In this document: positions 9,402-18,494 of the stretch, in pieces
Position numbering within the stretch: the stretch's first letter is position 1
Layout: every line of letters starts with the position of its first letter
Origin: Confluentibacter lentus
GTDB taxonomy: Bacteria; Bacteroidota; Bacteroidia; Flavobacteriales; Flavobacteriaceae
Assembly (NCBI RefSeq): GCF_002806995.1
Contig: NZ_NIHE01000005.1
Location: 62,001 to 126,000, forward strand
Length of the DNA stretch: 64,000 bases
Reading direction: 5' to 3'
The notes under the pieces: model-generated
What the model saw: only the letters and a program-made list of their open reading frames with translations
The model's database searches: none
Told to the model about the DNA's origin: nothing
Position numbers and translations under genes: made by a program

Positions 9402-10565
9402 TTACTTGATGAACTTTTTAACCACTCTGGACTTTCCATTATTTAGAGTCAACAAATACGTTCCCGAAGATAAGTTATTAACGTCAATTTGTTTGTTGGT
9501 AAGTGGCCCTTGGGACAATACCTGACCATAAAAATTAGATATTTGATAATGGGTGGCACTATCATCAGTTGCTGAAGAAATGTTTAATGTACCATCTGAA
9601 ACAGGATTTGGATAAATTTTTACCTGAGCTAATGGAGATTCTTCAACATCTTCGATAGTAGCGCCAAAAAACTGCATTTTTGTATATAGAAAGAAAGCAT
9701 ACATGCGAGCCTGTTGTTGTTTAGAGAATCGGGTTCTACATCCTTTGTAGGAATAAGACATCAGATTGTAAGTGTCAGGTTGATATTTATCACCATTAGC
9801 ATCAGTTGCAGTTCCTATATAGTTGCATGAATCCAGATTGTTAGAACCTAATTTTGGATCGGCAGGAGTGTCACAAACACCATCGCCATCCGTATCACAA
9901 TTGGTTCCATTTACCAACTCTGTAGTCGCATTATCGTTCGGGCCGTGGGTATGTATTAAAGATAGAAAGTGGCCTATTTCATGTGCCAATGAAGAATCGT
10001 TTATCGCACAACTGTTTTGCATAAAAATAATATTGGCATTTTTGGTAATGTTCGCATAACCACAAATATTATTGTTGGATTCATTTTTTAGGTTATTTGC
10101 AAAGTAAATATTCAATGCCCCTTCTGTATAATTGTTTTTTGTCAATTCACTTTCATCACTTTTGTTAAAATGGTAAAAAGCATCATTATCAATATAATTG
10201 ATATTATCACTTAATGAAAACTGAATATAAATATCTTTAAAAATGGCGTTAAGATTATCAATAGTTTGCTTTAAATCATCTACATCTAAACCGTCACTTC
10301 CTTGAGACGTTCTAATAATGTGGGCTTTAATCGGGATATGTTCAACTTTTATGTCATGAGCTCCTTTTGCAGAAGAAGATTTAGCCATAAAACTTTTTTC
10401 ATTTTTAGCGATTTCAGACCTTATGCTATTGTAAAATTCAAGCGATTCTTTACTGGTGGTTGTCCCACAACTGTATTCTGGATTATTTTGGGATGAGAGA
10501 TGGAAAGGTAACAATAATGATACCGAAACAAGTAGAATACTAATTTTTATTTTAAAAAGATTCAT
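9402..10565 (-). CDS. secreted pappalysin-like (M43-type) metalloprotease with T9SS sorting domain
   Basis: A 387-residue secreted zinc protease. Residues 1-25 are a signal peptide. The zinc site is HEIGHFLSLIHTHG (near residue 196), and a Met-turn NLMSYSYKGC follows at about 267-276, with TRFSKQQQARMY behind it as in M43 pappalysin-type proteases. M43 normally reads HExxHxxGxxH; here the glycine is serine, a small deviation. A cysteine- and Asp-rich stretch (CDTDGDGVCDTP) before the Met-turn probably binds calcium. The last ~75 residues (IYPNPVSDGTLNIS to KSRVVKKFIK) are a type A T9SS sorting domain, so the protein should be exported across the outer membrane. Substrate unknown. Promoter element TACATTTG lies upstream. 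Confidence 0.88.
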   Translation of the reverse strand: MNLFKIKISILLVSVSLLLPFHLSSQNNPEYSCGTTTSKESLEFYNSIRSEIAKNEKSFMAKSSSAKGAHDIKVEHIPIKAHIIRTSQGSDGLDVDDLKQTIDNLNAIFKDIYIQFSLSDNINYIDNDAFYHFNKSDESELTKNNYTEGALNIYFANNLKNESNNNICGYANITKNANIIFMQNSCAINDSSLAHEIGHFLSLIHTHGPNDNATTELVNGTNCDTDGDGVCDTPADPKLGSNNLDSCNYIGTATDANGDKYQPDTYNLMSYSYKGCRTRFSKQQQARMYAFFLYTKMQFFGATIEDVEESPLAQVKIYPNPVSDGTLNISSATDDSATHYQISNFYGQVLSQGPLTNKQIDVNNLSSGTYLLTLNNGKSRVVKKFIK

Positions 10566-10584
10566 TGGGGACGAAACATTTATT

Positions 10585-10592
10585 CAAATGTA
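10585..10592 (-). promoter_or_regulatory. -7 promoter element of the metalloprotease
   Basis: Minus-strand TACATTTG fits TAnnTTTG and lies 19 bp before the metalloprotease ATG at 10565. The -33 element is not obvious. Confidence 0.5.
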
Positions 10593-10791
10593 TTCTTAAT
10601 TACAAGTGAAGTATAATAAAAACGTTGTAGCGTTAATTTTATCGATTATTTAACAATAGCATCATTTTTCTGAACATTATTTTGTGTATCAAAGATTTAT
10701 TGTGAAATTGATTTAGAAAACGAGTGGTTAATTTATCATGAATGCTTCCAAAAAATAATAGTATTTTTATCATCCCTATTTTAAATGATAC

Positions 10792-11655
10792 ATGCCAAGT
10801 CCGATTAAAATCATTGAATGCCCAAGAGATGCCATGCAGGGTATAAAAACCTTCATTCCCACAGAAGCTAAGGTTCAATATATACAATCATTGTTACGTG
10901 TAGGTTTTGATACTATCGATTTTGGGAGTTTTGTATCACCCAAGGCCATTCCGCAAATGGCAGATACGGCATTGGTATTATCTCAATTGGATTTAAGCAG
11001 CACAAAGAGTAAATTATTAGCTATCGTTGCTAATGAAAGAGGTGCTGAAGATGCTTCGCAATTTTCTGAAATTGATTATTTGGGGTATCCCTTTTCCATT
11101 TCTGAAAACTTTCAAATGCGAAATACCCATAAAACCATTGCGCAATCGGTTTTAATATTGGACGACATTTTAAATATTTCAAATAAAACGAACAAACAGG
11201 TTGTTGCTTATTTATCCATGGGATTTGGAAATCCTTATGGCGATCCTTGGAATGTTGATATTGTTGGGGAATGGACCCGTAAATTATCTAAAATGGGCGT
11301 AAAAATCATTTCGCTTAGCGATACTATTGGTTCGTCTAATCCAGAAAATATTCATTACTTATTTTCAAATTTAATTCCTTTATATCCTGATATTGAGTTC
11401 GGAGCGCATTTGCATACGACTTACAATTCTTGGTTTGAAAAAGTGGATGCTGCTTACAAAGCAGGCTGTAACCGGTTTGATGGTGCCATTCAAGGATTTG
11501 GAGGTTGCCCGATGGCGAAAGACGAGCTAACAGGAAATATGCCTACGGAAAAATTACTTTCCTATTTTACATCAAAAAAAGTAAATAGTTTAAACGCATT
11601 AAGTTTTGAAAGTGCCCATAATGAGGCGACAAAGATTTTTAGTATATACCACTAA
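10792..11655 (+). CDS. hydroxymethylglutaryl-CoA lyase
   Basis: A 287-residue HMG-CoA lyase-type enzyme that cleaves 3-hydroxy-3-methylglutaryl-CoA to acetyl-CoA and acetoacetate, the last step of leucine breakdown. It is a DRE-TIM metallolyase: the N-terminal IIECPRDAMQGI segment carries the metal and catalytic Arg-Asp pair, FGSFVSPKAIPQMADT follows, then YLSMGFGNPYGDPWN, ISLSDTIGSSNP, the histidine pair GAHLHTTYNSW, and the family's flexible cysteine loop IQGFGGCPMAKDELTGNMPTE written here as two adjoining parts, GFGGCPMAKDE and LTGNMPTEKL. It is slightly shorter than mitochondrial enzymes but normal for Flavobacteriia. It is followed by a strong hairpin terminator shared with the convergent TonB receptor. 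Confidence 0.92.
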   Translation: MPSPIKIIECPRDAMQGIKTFIPTEAKVQYIQSLLRVGFDTIDFGSFVSPKAIPQMADTALVLSQLDLSSTKSKLLAIVANERGAEDASQFSEIDYLGYPFSISENFQMRNTHKTIAQSVLILDDILNISNKTNKQVVAYLSMGFGNPYGDPWNVDIVGEWTRKLSKMGVKIISLSDTIGSSNPENIHYLFSNLIPLYPDIEFGAHLHTTYNSWFEKVDAAYKAGCNRFDGAIQGFGGCPMAKDELTGNMPTEKLLSYFTSKKVNSLNALSFESAHNEATKIFSIYH

Positions 11656-11688
11656 AAAAAGAGCGCCATTTTTAATGGTGCTCTTTTT
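11655..11688. terminator. bidirectional intrinsic terminator between HMG-CoA lyase and TonB receptor genes
   Basis: AAAAAGAGCGCCAT, loop TTTTA and ATGGTGCTCTTTTT form a hairpin with one G-T pair, flanked by A and T tracts on both sides. It ends both the lyase gene and the convergent receptor gene. Confidence 0.85.
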
Positions 11689-11711
11689 AAAATAGATCTT
11701 TTCAGTCTTGA

Positions 11712-13946
11712 TTAGAATCTGATTTCTAAACCTCCGTAAGCTCCAAAAGGATGTCCCGGGCGTAAACCAGATGGTGCACGGGATACCGCATAGGTTTCAT
11801 CTAAAAGGTTGATGATATTTCCAGTAAGACTTATATGCTTGTTGAAGTGGTATTTTCCTGAAAAATCAATGATAAAATTAGAGTCCACACTCTCATTTTC
11901 TTGAAAACTGCCAGTTCCAGCAACAGTTCTGAACTGTCCGTTATAACGACCACTTAGGTTAAGTTCAAAACGGTCATGCTCTAATGAAATAACCGCATTA
12001 AATTGGTGTTTGGAGATGTATGGTAATTCATCGCCTTTAGTAACGTCTCCCCAAAGTTCATCGGTACTTTCAAAACTGTTTAAAATCTCCGTATCAGTAA
12101 AGGTATATCCAAAAGATATGGGTAAAGCAAATTTTGATGTTTTAGGAAGTAAATTATAGTTTAAAAGGACTTCAAGACCCTTTACAACAACTTCACCTGC
12201 ATTAAATTGCTCTAGAGAACCTGTACCTCCTGATGCTGCCAAGTCGCTACCCAATAGATTGCTGTAATCATTATAAAATCCAACCAATTCACCATTAATA
12301 CCAAAAACGTTGAAGCGTGAGCCCAATTCGTAATTGATGCTTTCCTCTGCTTTTTGTCCAGGTTGGTTGCTTGGTGGTGAAAATCCTTTATGCACACCAC
12401 CAAAAGTTGATATGTTATCTGAAAAATTGTAGTTAAATCCTATTCCTGGAATAAATACATCTACTTTGTTTTCTCTGGTAGAAAGATTGGTACCTGTTCT
12501 ATTTACATCATTGGAACCGAAATTGGCTTGTGACAAAGTGATATTCTCATAACGAATACCAGGTGTAAGAGTCAGGCTTTTATATTTTAGTTTGTATAAT
12601 GCAAATGCAGCAAAGGCATTGGCATCGCTTATGCGGTTTGCATCTGTTCCAGGTACACCGGCATTGGTAAGATTCATGTGTCCGTTAAAAATATTATAGC
12701 CATCTACCCATTGAAAACGGTCTTCTTCGTCGAAGTGGTAACGTGCTCCCACTTCAATATCGTGGAATGTGTTGTTTCCATACCAGTGATAATCCAATTT
12801 GGTTTGAACACCTTTAGATACATATTCTCTGTTATTCGCTTTTACATTAAATGCATTATCGCTACTGTTTGCATCACCTCTTATTATTGAAAAATGGTTT
12901 GAATAGGTTGTTGGGTCTTTAAGTATTGATGAAATACCAACTTTTACACCGTTAAATGTAACATCATTCAACTTGTACCAGTTTCTTGAAAAACCATTGT
13001 AATACCCGTTGGTTGTAATTCTAAAGTTTGGGTTGACATTTATGGAATGGGTCAATTGTAATTGGATGTGCTCGGTGGTCATTTTATCCACTTGCGAACC
13101 TGCATAACGACTGAACGGTGAACTCTCAAAGTCATCATTGGTCAATCCCAAATAGGTTTCATCTGATACTTCATCCGAATATTGGAATTTTATGTCGAAG
13201 GCTTGTTGCAGTTTCGCTTCTTTACTGCTGTTTATTCTGAATTTTGCTACCACATCATTTTTATCAAATCCGGTGTCGTCGCCATTCGGTAAATTTTTAA
13301 AACCATCCGAATTATAATTAAGATACTCCACCATATAGCCAAAATTGTCTTTGCTGTCGCCTACTTTAGCATGTAATTGTCCGGTGTTAAAGCTGCCATA
13401 ATTGGCTCTCACAGAACCATTAAATGTTTGTGGAATCTGTGTGGAAACCATATTAATGGCACCACCAGAAGTAAAAGGGCCGTATTGAACCTGACTGCTA
13501 CCTTTTAAGATTTCTATGGCAGACATACGGGCGACTGTCGGGAAATAATAAGCAGCAGGCGCACTGTAAGGAGCCGGAGCTATTAATACACCATCTTCCA
13601 TAATGGTTATTTTTGAACTACGTTCTGGCGACGTACCGCGTAAACTAATATTGGGACGTAAACCAAAACCGTCTTCTTCATATATATTAACTCCCGGTAC
13701 GGTACGCAGTATTCTATTTATGTCTGTATAACTGAATTTTTCAAGTTCTTCAGGTGAAATATAATAAGCAGATCCCGTTCTGTTTTTGGCTACATATTTG
13801 TTTCCTAACATGACATCGGTACTGATGATGACTTCATCCAAATTTTGAATGGAATCTGTTTGTGTCTCTTTTTTACTGGTTTGTTGCGCAAAGTTTAGGT
13901 TTGATAATCCAATTGCGATTAATAAAAAGGTTAGATATTTATTCAT
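11712..13946 (-). CDS. TonB-dependent outer-membrane receptor, FecA-like
   Basis: A 744-residue outer-membrane receptor. Residues 1-20 are a signal peptide (MNKYLTFLLIAIGLSNLNFA). There is no N-terminal carboxypeptidase-like domain. A TonB-box-like stretch, LDEVIISTDV (about 37-46), precedes the plug: ISPEELEKFSYTDINRILR, VPGVNIYEEDGFGLRPNIS, RGTSPERSSKITIMEDG and EILKGSSQVQYGPFTSGGAIN. The barrel follows to the C-terminal aromatic residue (GAYGGLEIRF). The plug sequence resembles FecA, the ferric citrate receptor, and the family imports siderophores or other iron chelates using TonB energy. No sigma/anti-sigma pair flanks it and I see no Fur-box-like palindrome that I would trust. The substrate is inferred only from similarity. 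Confidence 0.9.
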   Translation of the reverse strand: MNKYLTFLLIAIGLSNLNFAQQTSKKETQTDSIQNLDEVIISTDVMLGNKYVAKNRTGSAYYISPEELEKFSYTDINRILRTVPGVNIYEEDGFGLRPNISLRGTSPERSSKITIMEDGVLIAPAPYSAPAAYYFPTVARMSAIEILKGSSQVQYGPFTSGGAINMVSTQIPQTFNGSVRANYGSFNTGQLHAKVGDSKDNFGYMVEYLNYNSDGFKNLPNGDDTGFDKNDVVAKFRINSSKEAKLQQAFDIKFQYSDEVSDETYLGLTNDDFESSPFSRYAGSQVDKMTTEHIQLQLTHSINVNPNFRITTNGYYNGFSRNWYKLNDVTFNGVKVGISSILKDPTTYSNHFSIIRGDANSSDNAFNVKANNREYVSKGVQTKLDYHWYGNNTFHDIEVGARYHFDEEDRFQWVDGYNIFNGHMNLTNAGVPGTDANRISDANAFAAFALYKLKYKSLTLTPGIRYENITLSQANFGSNDVNRTGTNLSTRENKVDVFIPGIGFNYNFSDNISTFGGVHKGFSPPSNQPGQKAEESINYELGSRFNVFGINGELVGFYNDYSNLLGSDLAASGGTGSLEQFNAGEVVVKGLEVLLNYNLLPKTSKFALPISFGYTFTDTEILNSFESTDELWGDVTKGDELPYISKHQFNAVISLEHDRFELNLSGRYNGQFRTVAGTGSFQENESVDSNFIIDFSGKYHFNKHISLTGNIINLLDETYAVSRAPSGLRPGHPFGAYGGLEIRF

Positions 13947-14241
13947 TTATTTAGACTTATTAAAAATAACGATTATTAATATGCTGCGAAAATAATATCT
14001 AAAATCATATTTTCAAAATTTATTTAGAATAAATAAAAATAAAAAAGGTAAAAAGATTTATTGGAAATTTTATAGAAAGTTAAACGATTTAGAATAAGAT
14101 ACTTTTCTCAAATTGAAATGCTTTTTTATTAAAAAAGAGGTAAGTTTTCTCTTTTGAATTCTATTTTATTATCATAATTGAGAGAATCTACTATATTATT
14201 TTTTTCCTGTGTATAATTAAAATAGAAACGAAAAAAATGCG

Positions 14242-14249
14242 TAGATTTG
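14242..14249 (+). promoter_or_regulatory. -7 promoter element of guaB (in the 13947-14272 intergenic stretch)
   Basis: TAGATTTG matches TAnnTTTG and ends 23 bp before the guaB ATG at 14273. It lies within an in-frame upstream extension beginning at 14237, so that earlier ATG would be untranscribed; this decides the start. The rest of the 326-bp stretch between the TonB receptor and guaB is very A+T-rich and shows no gene, repeat or RNA structure that I can support. Confidence 0.65.
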
Positions 14250-14272
14250 CACGCAATTATAAAGTAATTGCC

Positions 14273-15745
14273 ATGACTGCACATCAAAATAAAATAGTAG
14301 GGGAAGGTCTTACTTACGACGACGTCCTTTTAGTTCCCGCTTTTTCAGAAGTTTTACCTCGCGAGGTTAGTATCCAAACAAAATTCACACGAAATATTTC
14401 CATTAACGTTCCTATTGTTTCAGCAGCTATGGACACCGTTACCGAGAGTAAAATGGCGATTGCCATGGCTCAAGAAGGTGGTATAGGCGTATTGCATAAG
14501 AATATGACGATTGAAGCCCAAGCTTTAAAAGTTAGAAAGGTAAAACGTGCAGAAAGTGGTATGATTATAGACCCAGTAACCTTGCCTCTTACGGCTCGGG
14601 TGATTGATGCAAAGCAGTGTATGGCAGAATATGGCATTGGAGGTATTCCCATTGTAGATGAAAATGGCGTATTAAAAGGCATTGTTACTAACCGTGATTT
14701 GCGTTTTGAACATAAAAAAAGCAGACCCATTGTTGAGGTCATGACCAGTGAAAACTTAGTAACTGCTCCAATGGGAACCTCGCTTCAAGATGCTGAGATT
14801 ATTCTCCAACAGCATAAAATTGAAAAATTACTTATAGTTGACGACCATTTTAAATTATCTGGTTTGATAACTTTTAGGGATATTACAAAATTGACCCAAA
14901 AGCCAAACGCTAATAAAGATAAATTCGGACGCTTACGTGTTGCGGCAGCTATTGGTGTCACCGCAGATGCTTTAGAAAGAACGGAAGCTTTGGTAAATGC
15001 AGGTGTTGATGCCGTTGTTATTGATACAGCGCACGGACACACCAAAGGGGTGGTGAGTGTTTTAAAAGATATTAAAGCAAAGTTTCCAGAGTTGGATGTT
15101 ATTGTTGGAAATATAGCAACAGCCGCCGCAGCTAAATATTTAGTGGAGGCAGGTGCAGATGCCGTGAAAGTCGGTATAGGTCCAGGTTCTATTTGCACCA
15201 CGCGTGTGGTTGCAGGTGTCGGATTTCCACAGTTTTCAGCGGTTTTGGAAGTCGCAGCAGCTATTAAAGGCAGTGGAGTTCCAGTAATAGCTGATGGAGG
15301 TATTCGTTATACAGGGGATATTCCAAAAGCGATTGCAGCGGGAGCGGATTCTGTTATGTTAGGGTCATTATTGGCAGGAACTAAAGAATCTCCAGGAGAG
15401 ACTATTATTTATGAAGGTAGAAAATTCAAATCCTATCGTGGTATGGGTTCTGTGGAAGCCATGAAGGAAGGCAGTAAAGACCGTTATTTTCAGGATGTAG
15501 AAGATGATATTAAAAAATTAGTACCAGAAGGAATTGTGGGTCGTGTGCCTTATAAAGGTGATTTATATGAAAGTATCCATCAGTTTGTTGGGGGTTTACG
15601 TGCCGGTATGGGCTATTGTGGTGCTAAGGACATTGAGACCTTAAAAGAAACAGGACAATTTGTAAAAATAACATCAAGTGGTATTAACGAAAGTCATCCA
15701 CATGATGTGACGATAACTAATGAATCTCCTAATTATTCGAGATAA
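14273..15745 (+). CDS. guaB: IMP dehydrogenase
   Basis: GuaB oxidises IMP to XMP with NAD+, the committing step of GMP synthesis. From the ATG at 14273 the protein has 490 residues, the normal length. It begins [20 protein letters not shown], with two CBS domains at about residues 95-220 ([39 protein letters not shown]), the NAD/IMP region [11 protein letters not shown], the catalytic loop [17 protein letters not shown] with Cys308, the phosphate site [11 protein letters not shown] and the flap residues [10 protein letters not shown]. It ends with a hairpin terminator. The promoter inside the longer open frame supports the start chosen. guaA, which finishes GMP synthesis, is 18 kb away in the same window. 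Confidence 0.96.
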   Translation: MTAHQNKIVGEGLTYDDVLLVPAFSEVLPREVSIQTKFTRNISINVPIVSAAMDTVTESKMAIAMAQEGGIGVLHKNMTIEAQALKVRKVKRAESGMIIDPVTLPLTARVIDAKQCMAEYGIGGIPIVDENGVLKGIVTNRDLRFEHKKSRPIVEVMTSENLVTAPMGTSLQDAEIILQQHKIEKLLIVDDHFKLSGLITFRDITKLTQKPNANKDKFGRLRVAAAIGVTADALERTEALVNAGVDAVVIDTAHGHTKGVVSVLKDIKAKFPELDVIVGNIATAAAAKYLVEAGADAVKVGIGPGSICTTRVVAGVGFPQFSAVLEVAAAIKGSGVPVIADGGIRYTGDIPKAIAAGADSVMLGSLLAGTKESPGETIIYEGRKFKSYRGMGSVEAMKEGSKDRYFQDVEDDIKKLVPEGIVGRVPYKGDLYESIHQFVGGLRAGMGYCGAKDIETLKETGQFVKITSSGINESHPHDVTITNESPNYSR

Positions 15746-15762
15746 GTTTTAAAATATATTAA

Positions 15763-15798
15763 ATAAAAAATCCAATCTGGAAAGGTTGGATTTTTTAT
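15763..15798. terminator. bidirectional intrinsic terminator between guaB and the MG2/plug array
   Basis: AATAAAAAATCCAA and TTGGATTTTTTATT form a 14-bp perfect stem around TCTGGAAAGG, A/T-flanked on both sides. The stem overlaps the stop codon of the convergent gene at 15795. Confidence 0.85.
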
Positions 15799-18488
15799 TC
15801 TACTCTATAAATAAATTCTTTATAAGCAATGGCCCCATTTTCACCAATCGCTTCAATAATGACCATCATTTCGCCAGCAATATCCGCATTATAAAATGAT
15901 GTTTTACCTATTCCCAAATCATCGGTTTTCAATATGGGTTGCCAATGTATCACTGACCTTAAATCGGGTTTTTGTAAATCGTCTGCCTGTACGTTATTAT
16001 ATTTAGGCGTATAAAATTCTTTTGTTTGTGAAAAGATAGGTACAGATGTTTTCATGATCCCTTTAGGGCTACTAACACCATATAAGCCTTTTTGACCATA
16101 AGTGTAGATTGCTATTACATTGCCCCACATCGGAGGTTGAAGACATGGACGACTAGGGTATGTTTCGCAAAATAGAGATGGAAAATCTTTTGCATATTCA
16201 ATAATTTCAACACTGCTTACTTCACTTGGAGGAATATTTTGAATTAAAGGATATTCATACTCTTTTAGTGGAATTCCGTCAATAACAACTAATGTTAGTT
16301 CACCATTAAAAGCCCTTGCGTATAAATTGCCATCTGTCCCTCTTTTTATCGAAAGCTTATCAGAAAAACTAAACATAAGCACACTATAAAGTCCGAAAGA
16401 CCATTTTTTTTCTGCTGCAGCGACATCATCACCTTCAATAACCTTATCTGGTTCGCCAAACCTATCCATCACTTTTTTACGGTTTGGGGTTAGCTTATAG
16501 GCATTAATAATGACTTCATCCAAAAGAATATCATCAGAATTTAAAGAGAAATTATTATAAACCAATTTCTTTTCATCTTCTTTTCTTAAAAAGATCTCCG
16601 CGATGCTATCCAATTTTTCAACGGACTTTTTGTGGTTAAAAGTAATGGCTGGCGATTGTTTTCTGTCCAAAAAGAAATTATAGTTCACTTTTGTTCCGGA
16701 TTTTTTGGCACTTTGGAGTACGATGCCCATATCCTTCCCAAATTCATCGGACAGATTGAACTTGAAATTGCCAAGGCTATCCGTTGTTTGAGCGTAAATA
16801 TCTTTGCTTTCACCAAAGGTCATCATAGTGATTTCGGCAGGCCTCCTTTTGTTTTTTGAAAGCGCACTGGTAACATGGCCCGAAACAGCTAGAGATGTCT
16901 CCGGTTTAAAAGGCAGTCTTTCAAAAGGTTTTGAATACTTATACTGTCTCCAACCCTGGGTGAGCATGAGCGCATCCAAATCGCTTTGCATATCGTTATT
17001 ATTACTAAAATAAAAACCAGGGTTTTCTATAGGCCCTTTCAATTCAGAACTCAATAAGAAATAAGACGAAATGTTGTCCCTCTTACTTTGCATCTCTCCC
17101 AATTGTTCCTTGTTGATAACTAAAACAGATGAATTGGAATTTATCGGTTCACCATTAATGTTTGTGGTTTCAATATTAATATGGGTCAATTCCCGTTTCG
17201 AGAAGATTGATTTATCGGTATTTATTTTAATGTTCAAGTTGTTTCCCAACCGTTTATTGAAATAAATACGTTCGGCCACAGCTTGGTTTTTATCGTCCAT
17301 CATTTTAAAAACAATGATGCCCTCTGGAAGGTCATTACTAGAAAACATGAATTTTCGATTACCATTTTTTAGTGGCGACTTCAAATCATACATTGTCACG
17401 CCCCTAAAGGAAACATTTATATAAATGCTATCATTTTTTAAATAATTGGATGAAGTATTTACGGTCATAATTTTGTCCTGCTCTGAAACAGACAGTACAT
17501 TTCCTAATGAAGCTATTTTTGGTAAGGGGTATAAGATGTCGGTTTTGTTTGATGCAATCAATTTGGCGTAATAGGTTTTGGTGCTATCCACTTCGTTCAA
17601 TTCAAAACTGCCCATGCCTAGGCTGTTGCTTTTAAAAGAGGTAATCAATAGATTGTTTTGGTCAACAATATCACCTTCAATTTTAGTGCCGCTTCCAAAA
17701 GCATTCAAAGCTTTAAAGCCGACTCTACTTGATAATCCATGGACCAATTCACCGCTCTCAGGGAAGAATTGCAGGTAAATAACCTGTTCGTCCAACACAA
17801 TGGTCTTGGAATATGTTTTCTGGTTAGAGGTTATGAGTTCCAAAGTTGCCAACTGACTTTCTTTTGGAATGATATAGTCTATTTGGTAACTATCGTCCTT
17901 TTCTTTTTTAATTGCTATAGAATCCTTTTTGCCATCAATAGTAATAGAAAGTTGTAGTTTGTTTTTATGAAGGGTATCCAGAACAAATGGGTTTAGGATT
18001 GCTTTTAGATGGTCATCTTCGTTTGCGTCTTTAATTAATGTCAAATTACTAATGGCATTTTCTTTGTTGTTTTTATTGAGAGGGGTGAACACTTGCACAT
18101 ACTTTTCAAAGAAGAAATCCGTATCAAAGTTTTTGTTCCATTCAGTGTAGGCCCTGATGAGGTAGGTGCCAGTTTGTAAAGCTTCGGGTAAATCGAAATG
18201 TCCGTTACCAATGCCTTGGTTTAATTTGAGTAATTTTTTTTCAACGAGTGTTTTTTCAGCATTGATGAGTTCTACATATAGAACGCCACTCAAATCAGTA
18301 GGGGTGTTGTCAAGTGATTTTGTGACAATGGATTTAAACCAAATGGTAGAACCTGTGGTATAGATATCCTTATCCAATTGCAGGTATATTTTTTCTGCTA
18401 AAGAGGCGTTGGGAATAGTGTTCTGCCCAATAGTTATGTTAGGCAAACATATTCCTGCAATAAATAGTAGATGGATGATTGTTTTCAT
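15795..18488 (-). CDS. MG2 / TonB-receptor-plug domain surface protein, paralogue 3 of 3
   Basis: An 897-residue exported protein. Residues 1-21 are a Sec signal peptide. An MG2-like macroglobulin domain follows (AEKIYLQLDKDIYTTGSTIW to EKYVQVF, about 31-136), then a second beta-rich module retained only in this copy (about 140-235), further macroglobulin-like repeats (LQFFPESGELVHGLSSRVGF), and at about 660-800 a TonB-receptor plug-like domain (LDEVIINAY, LVVIDGIPL, SSVEIIEYAK, GNVIAIYT). There is no beta-barrel. It ends SFYNADIAGEMMVIIEAIG, resembling the alpha-2-macroglobulin-like end of this Bacteroidota family. Function is unknown; the plug fragment suggests contact with an outer-membrane partner. 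Last gene of the array, read into a terminator. Confidence 0.8.
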   Translation of the reverse strand: MKTIIHLLFIAGICLPNITIGQNTIPNASLAEKIYLQLDKDIYTTGSTIWFKSIVTKSLDNTPTDLSGVLYVELINAEKTLVEKKLLKLNQGIGNGHFDLPEALQTGTYLIRAYTEWNKNFDTDFFFEKYVQVFTPLNKNNKENAISNLTLIKDANEDDHLKAILNPFVLDTLHKNKLQLSITIDGKKDSIAIKKEKDDSYQIDYIIPKESQLATLELITSNQKTYSKTIVLDEQVIYLQFFPESGELVHGLSSRVGFKALNAFGSGTKIEGDIVDQNNLLITSFKSNSLGMGSFELNEVDSTKTYYAKLIASNKTDILYPLPKIASLGNVLSVSEQDKIMTVNTSSNYLKNDSIYINVSFRGVTMYDLKSPLKNGNRKFMFSSNDLPEGIIVFKMMDDKNQAVAERIYFNKRLGNNLNIKINTDKSIFSKRELTHINIETTNINGEPINSNSSVLVINKEQLGEMQSKRDNISSYFLLSSELKGPIENPGFYFSNNNDMQSDLDALMLTQGWRQYKYSKPFERLPFKPETSLAVSGHVTSALSKNKRRPAEITMMTFGESKDIYAQTTDSLGNFKFNLSDEFGKDMGIVLQSAKKSGTKVNYNFFLDRKQSPAITFNHKKSVEKLDSIAEIFLRKEDEKKLVYNNFSLNSDDILLDEVIINAYKLTPNRKKVMDRFGEPDKVIEGDDVAAAEKKWSFGLYSVLMFSFSDKLSIKRGTDGNLYARAFNGELTLVVIDGIPLKEYEYPLIQNIPPSEVSSVEIIEYAKDFPSLFCETYPSRPCLQPPMWGNVIAIYTYGQKGLYGVSSPKGIMKTSVPIFSQTKEFYTPKYNNVQADDLQKPDLRSVIHWQPILKTDDLGIGKTSFYNADIAGEMMVIIEAIGENGAIAYKEFIYRVE

Positions 18489-18494
18489 ATTGTT

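Noticed and set aside
14237-14272. Upstream start for guaB
   Set aside because: The -7 promoter element lies inside this stretch and GuaB family length fits the ATG at 14273.
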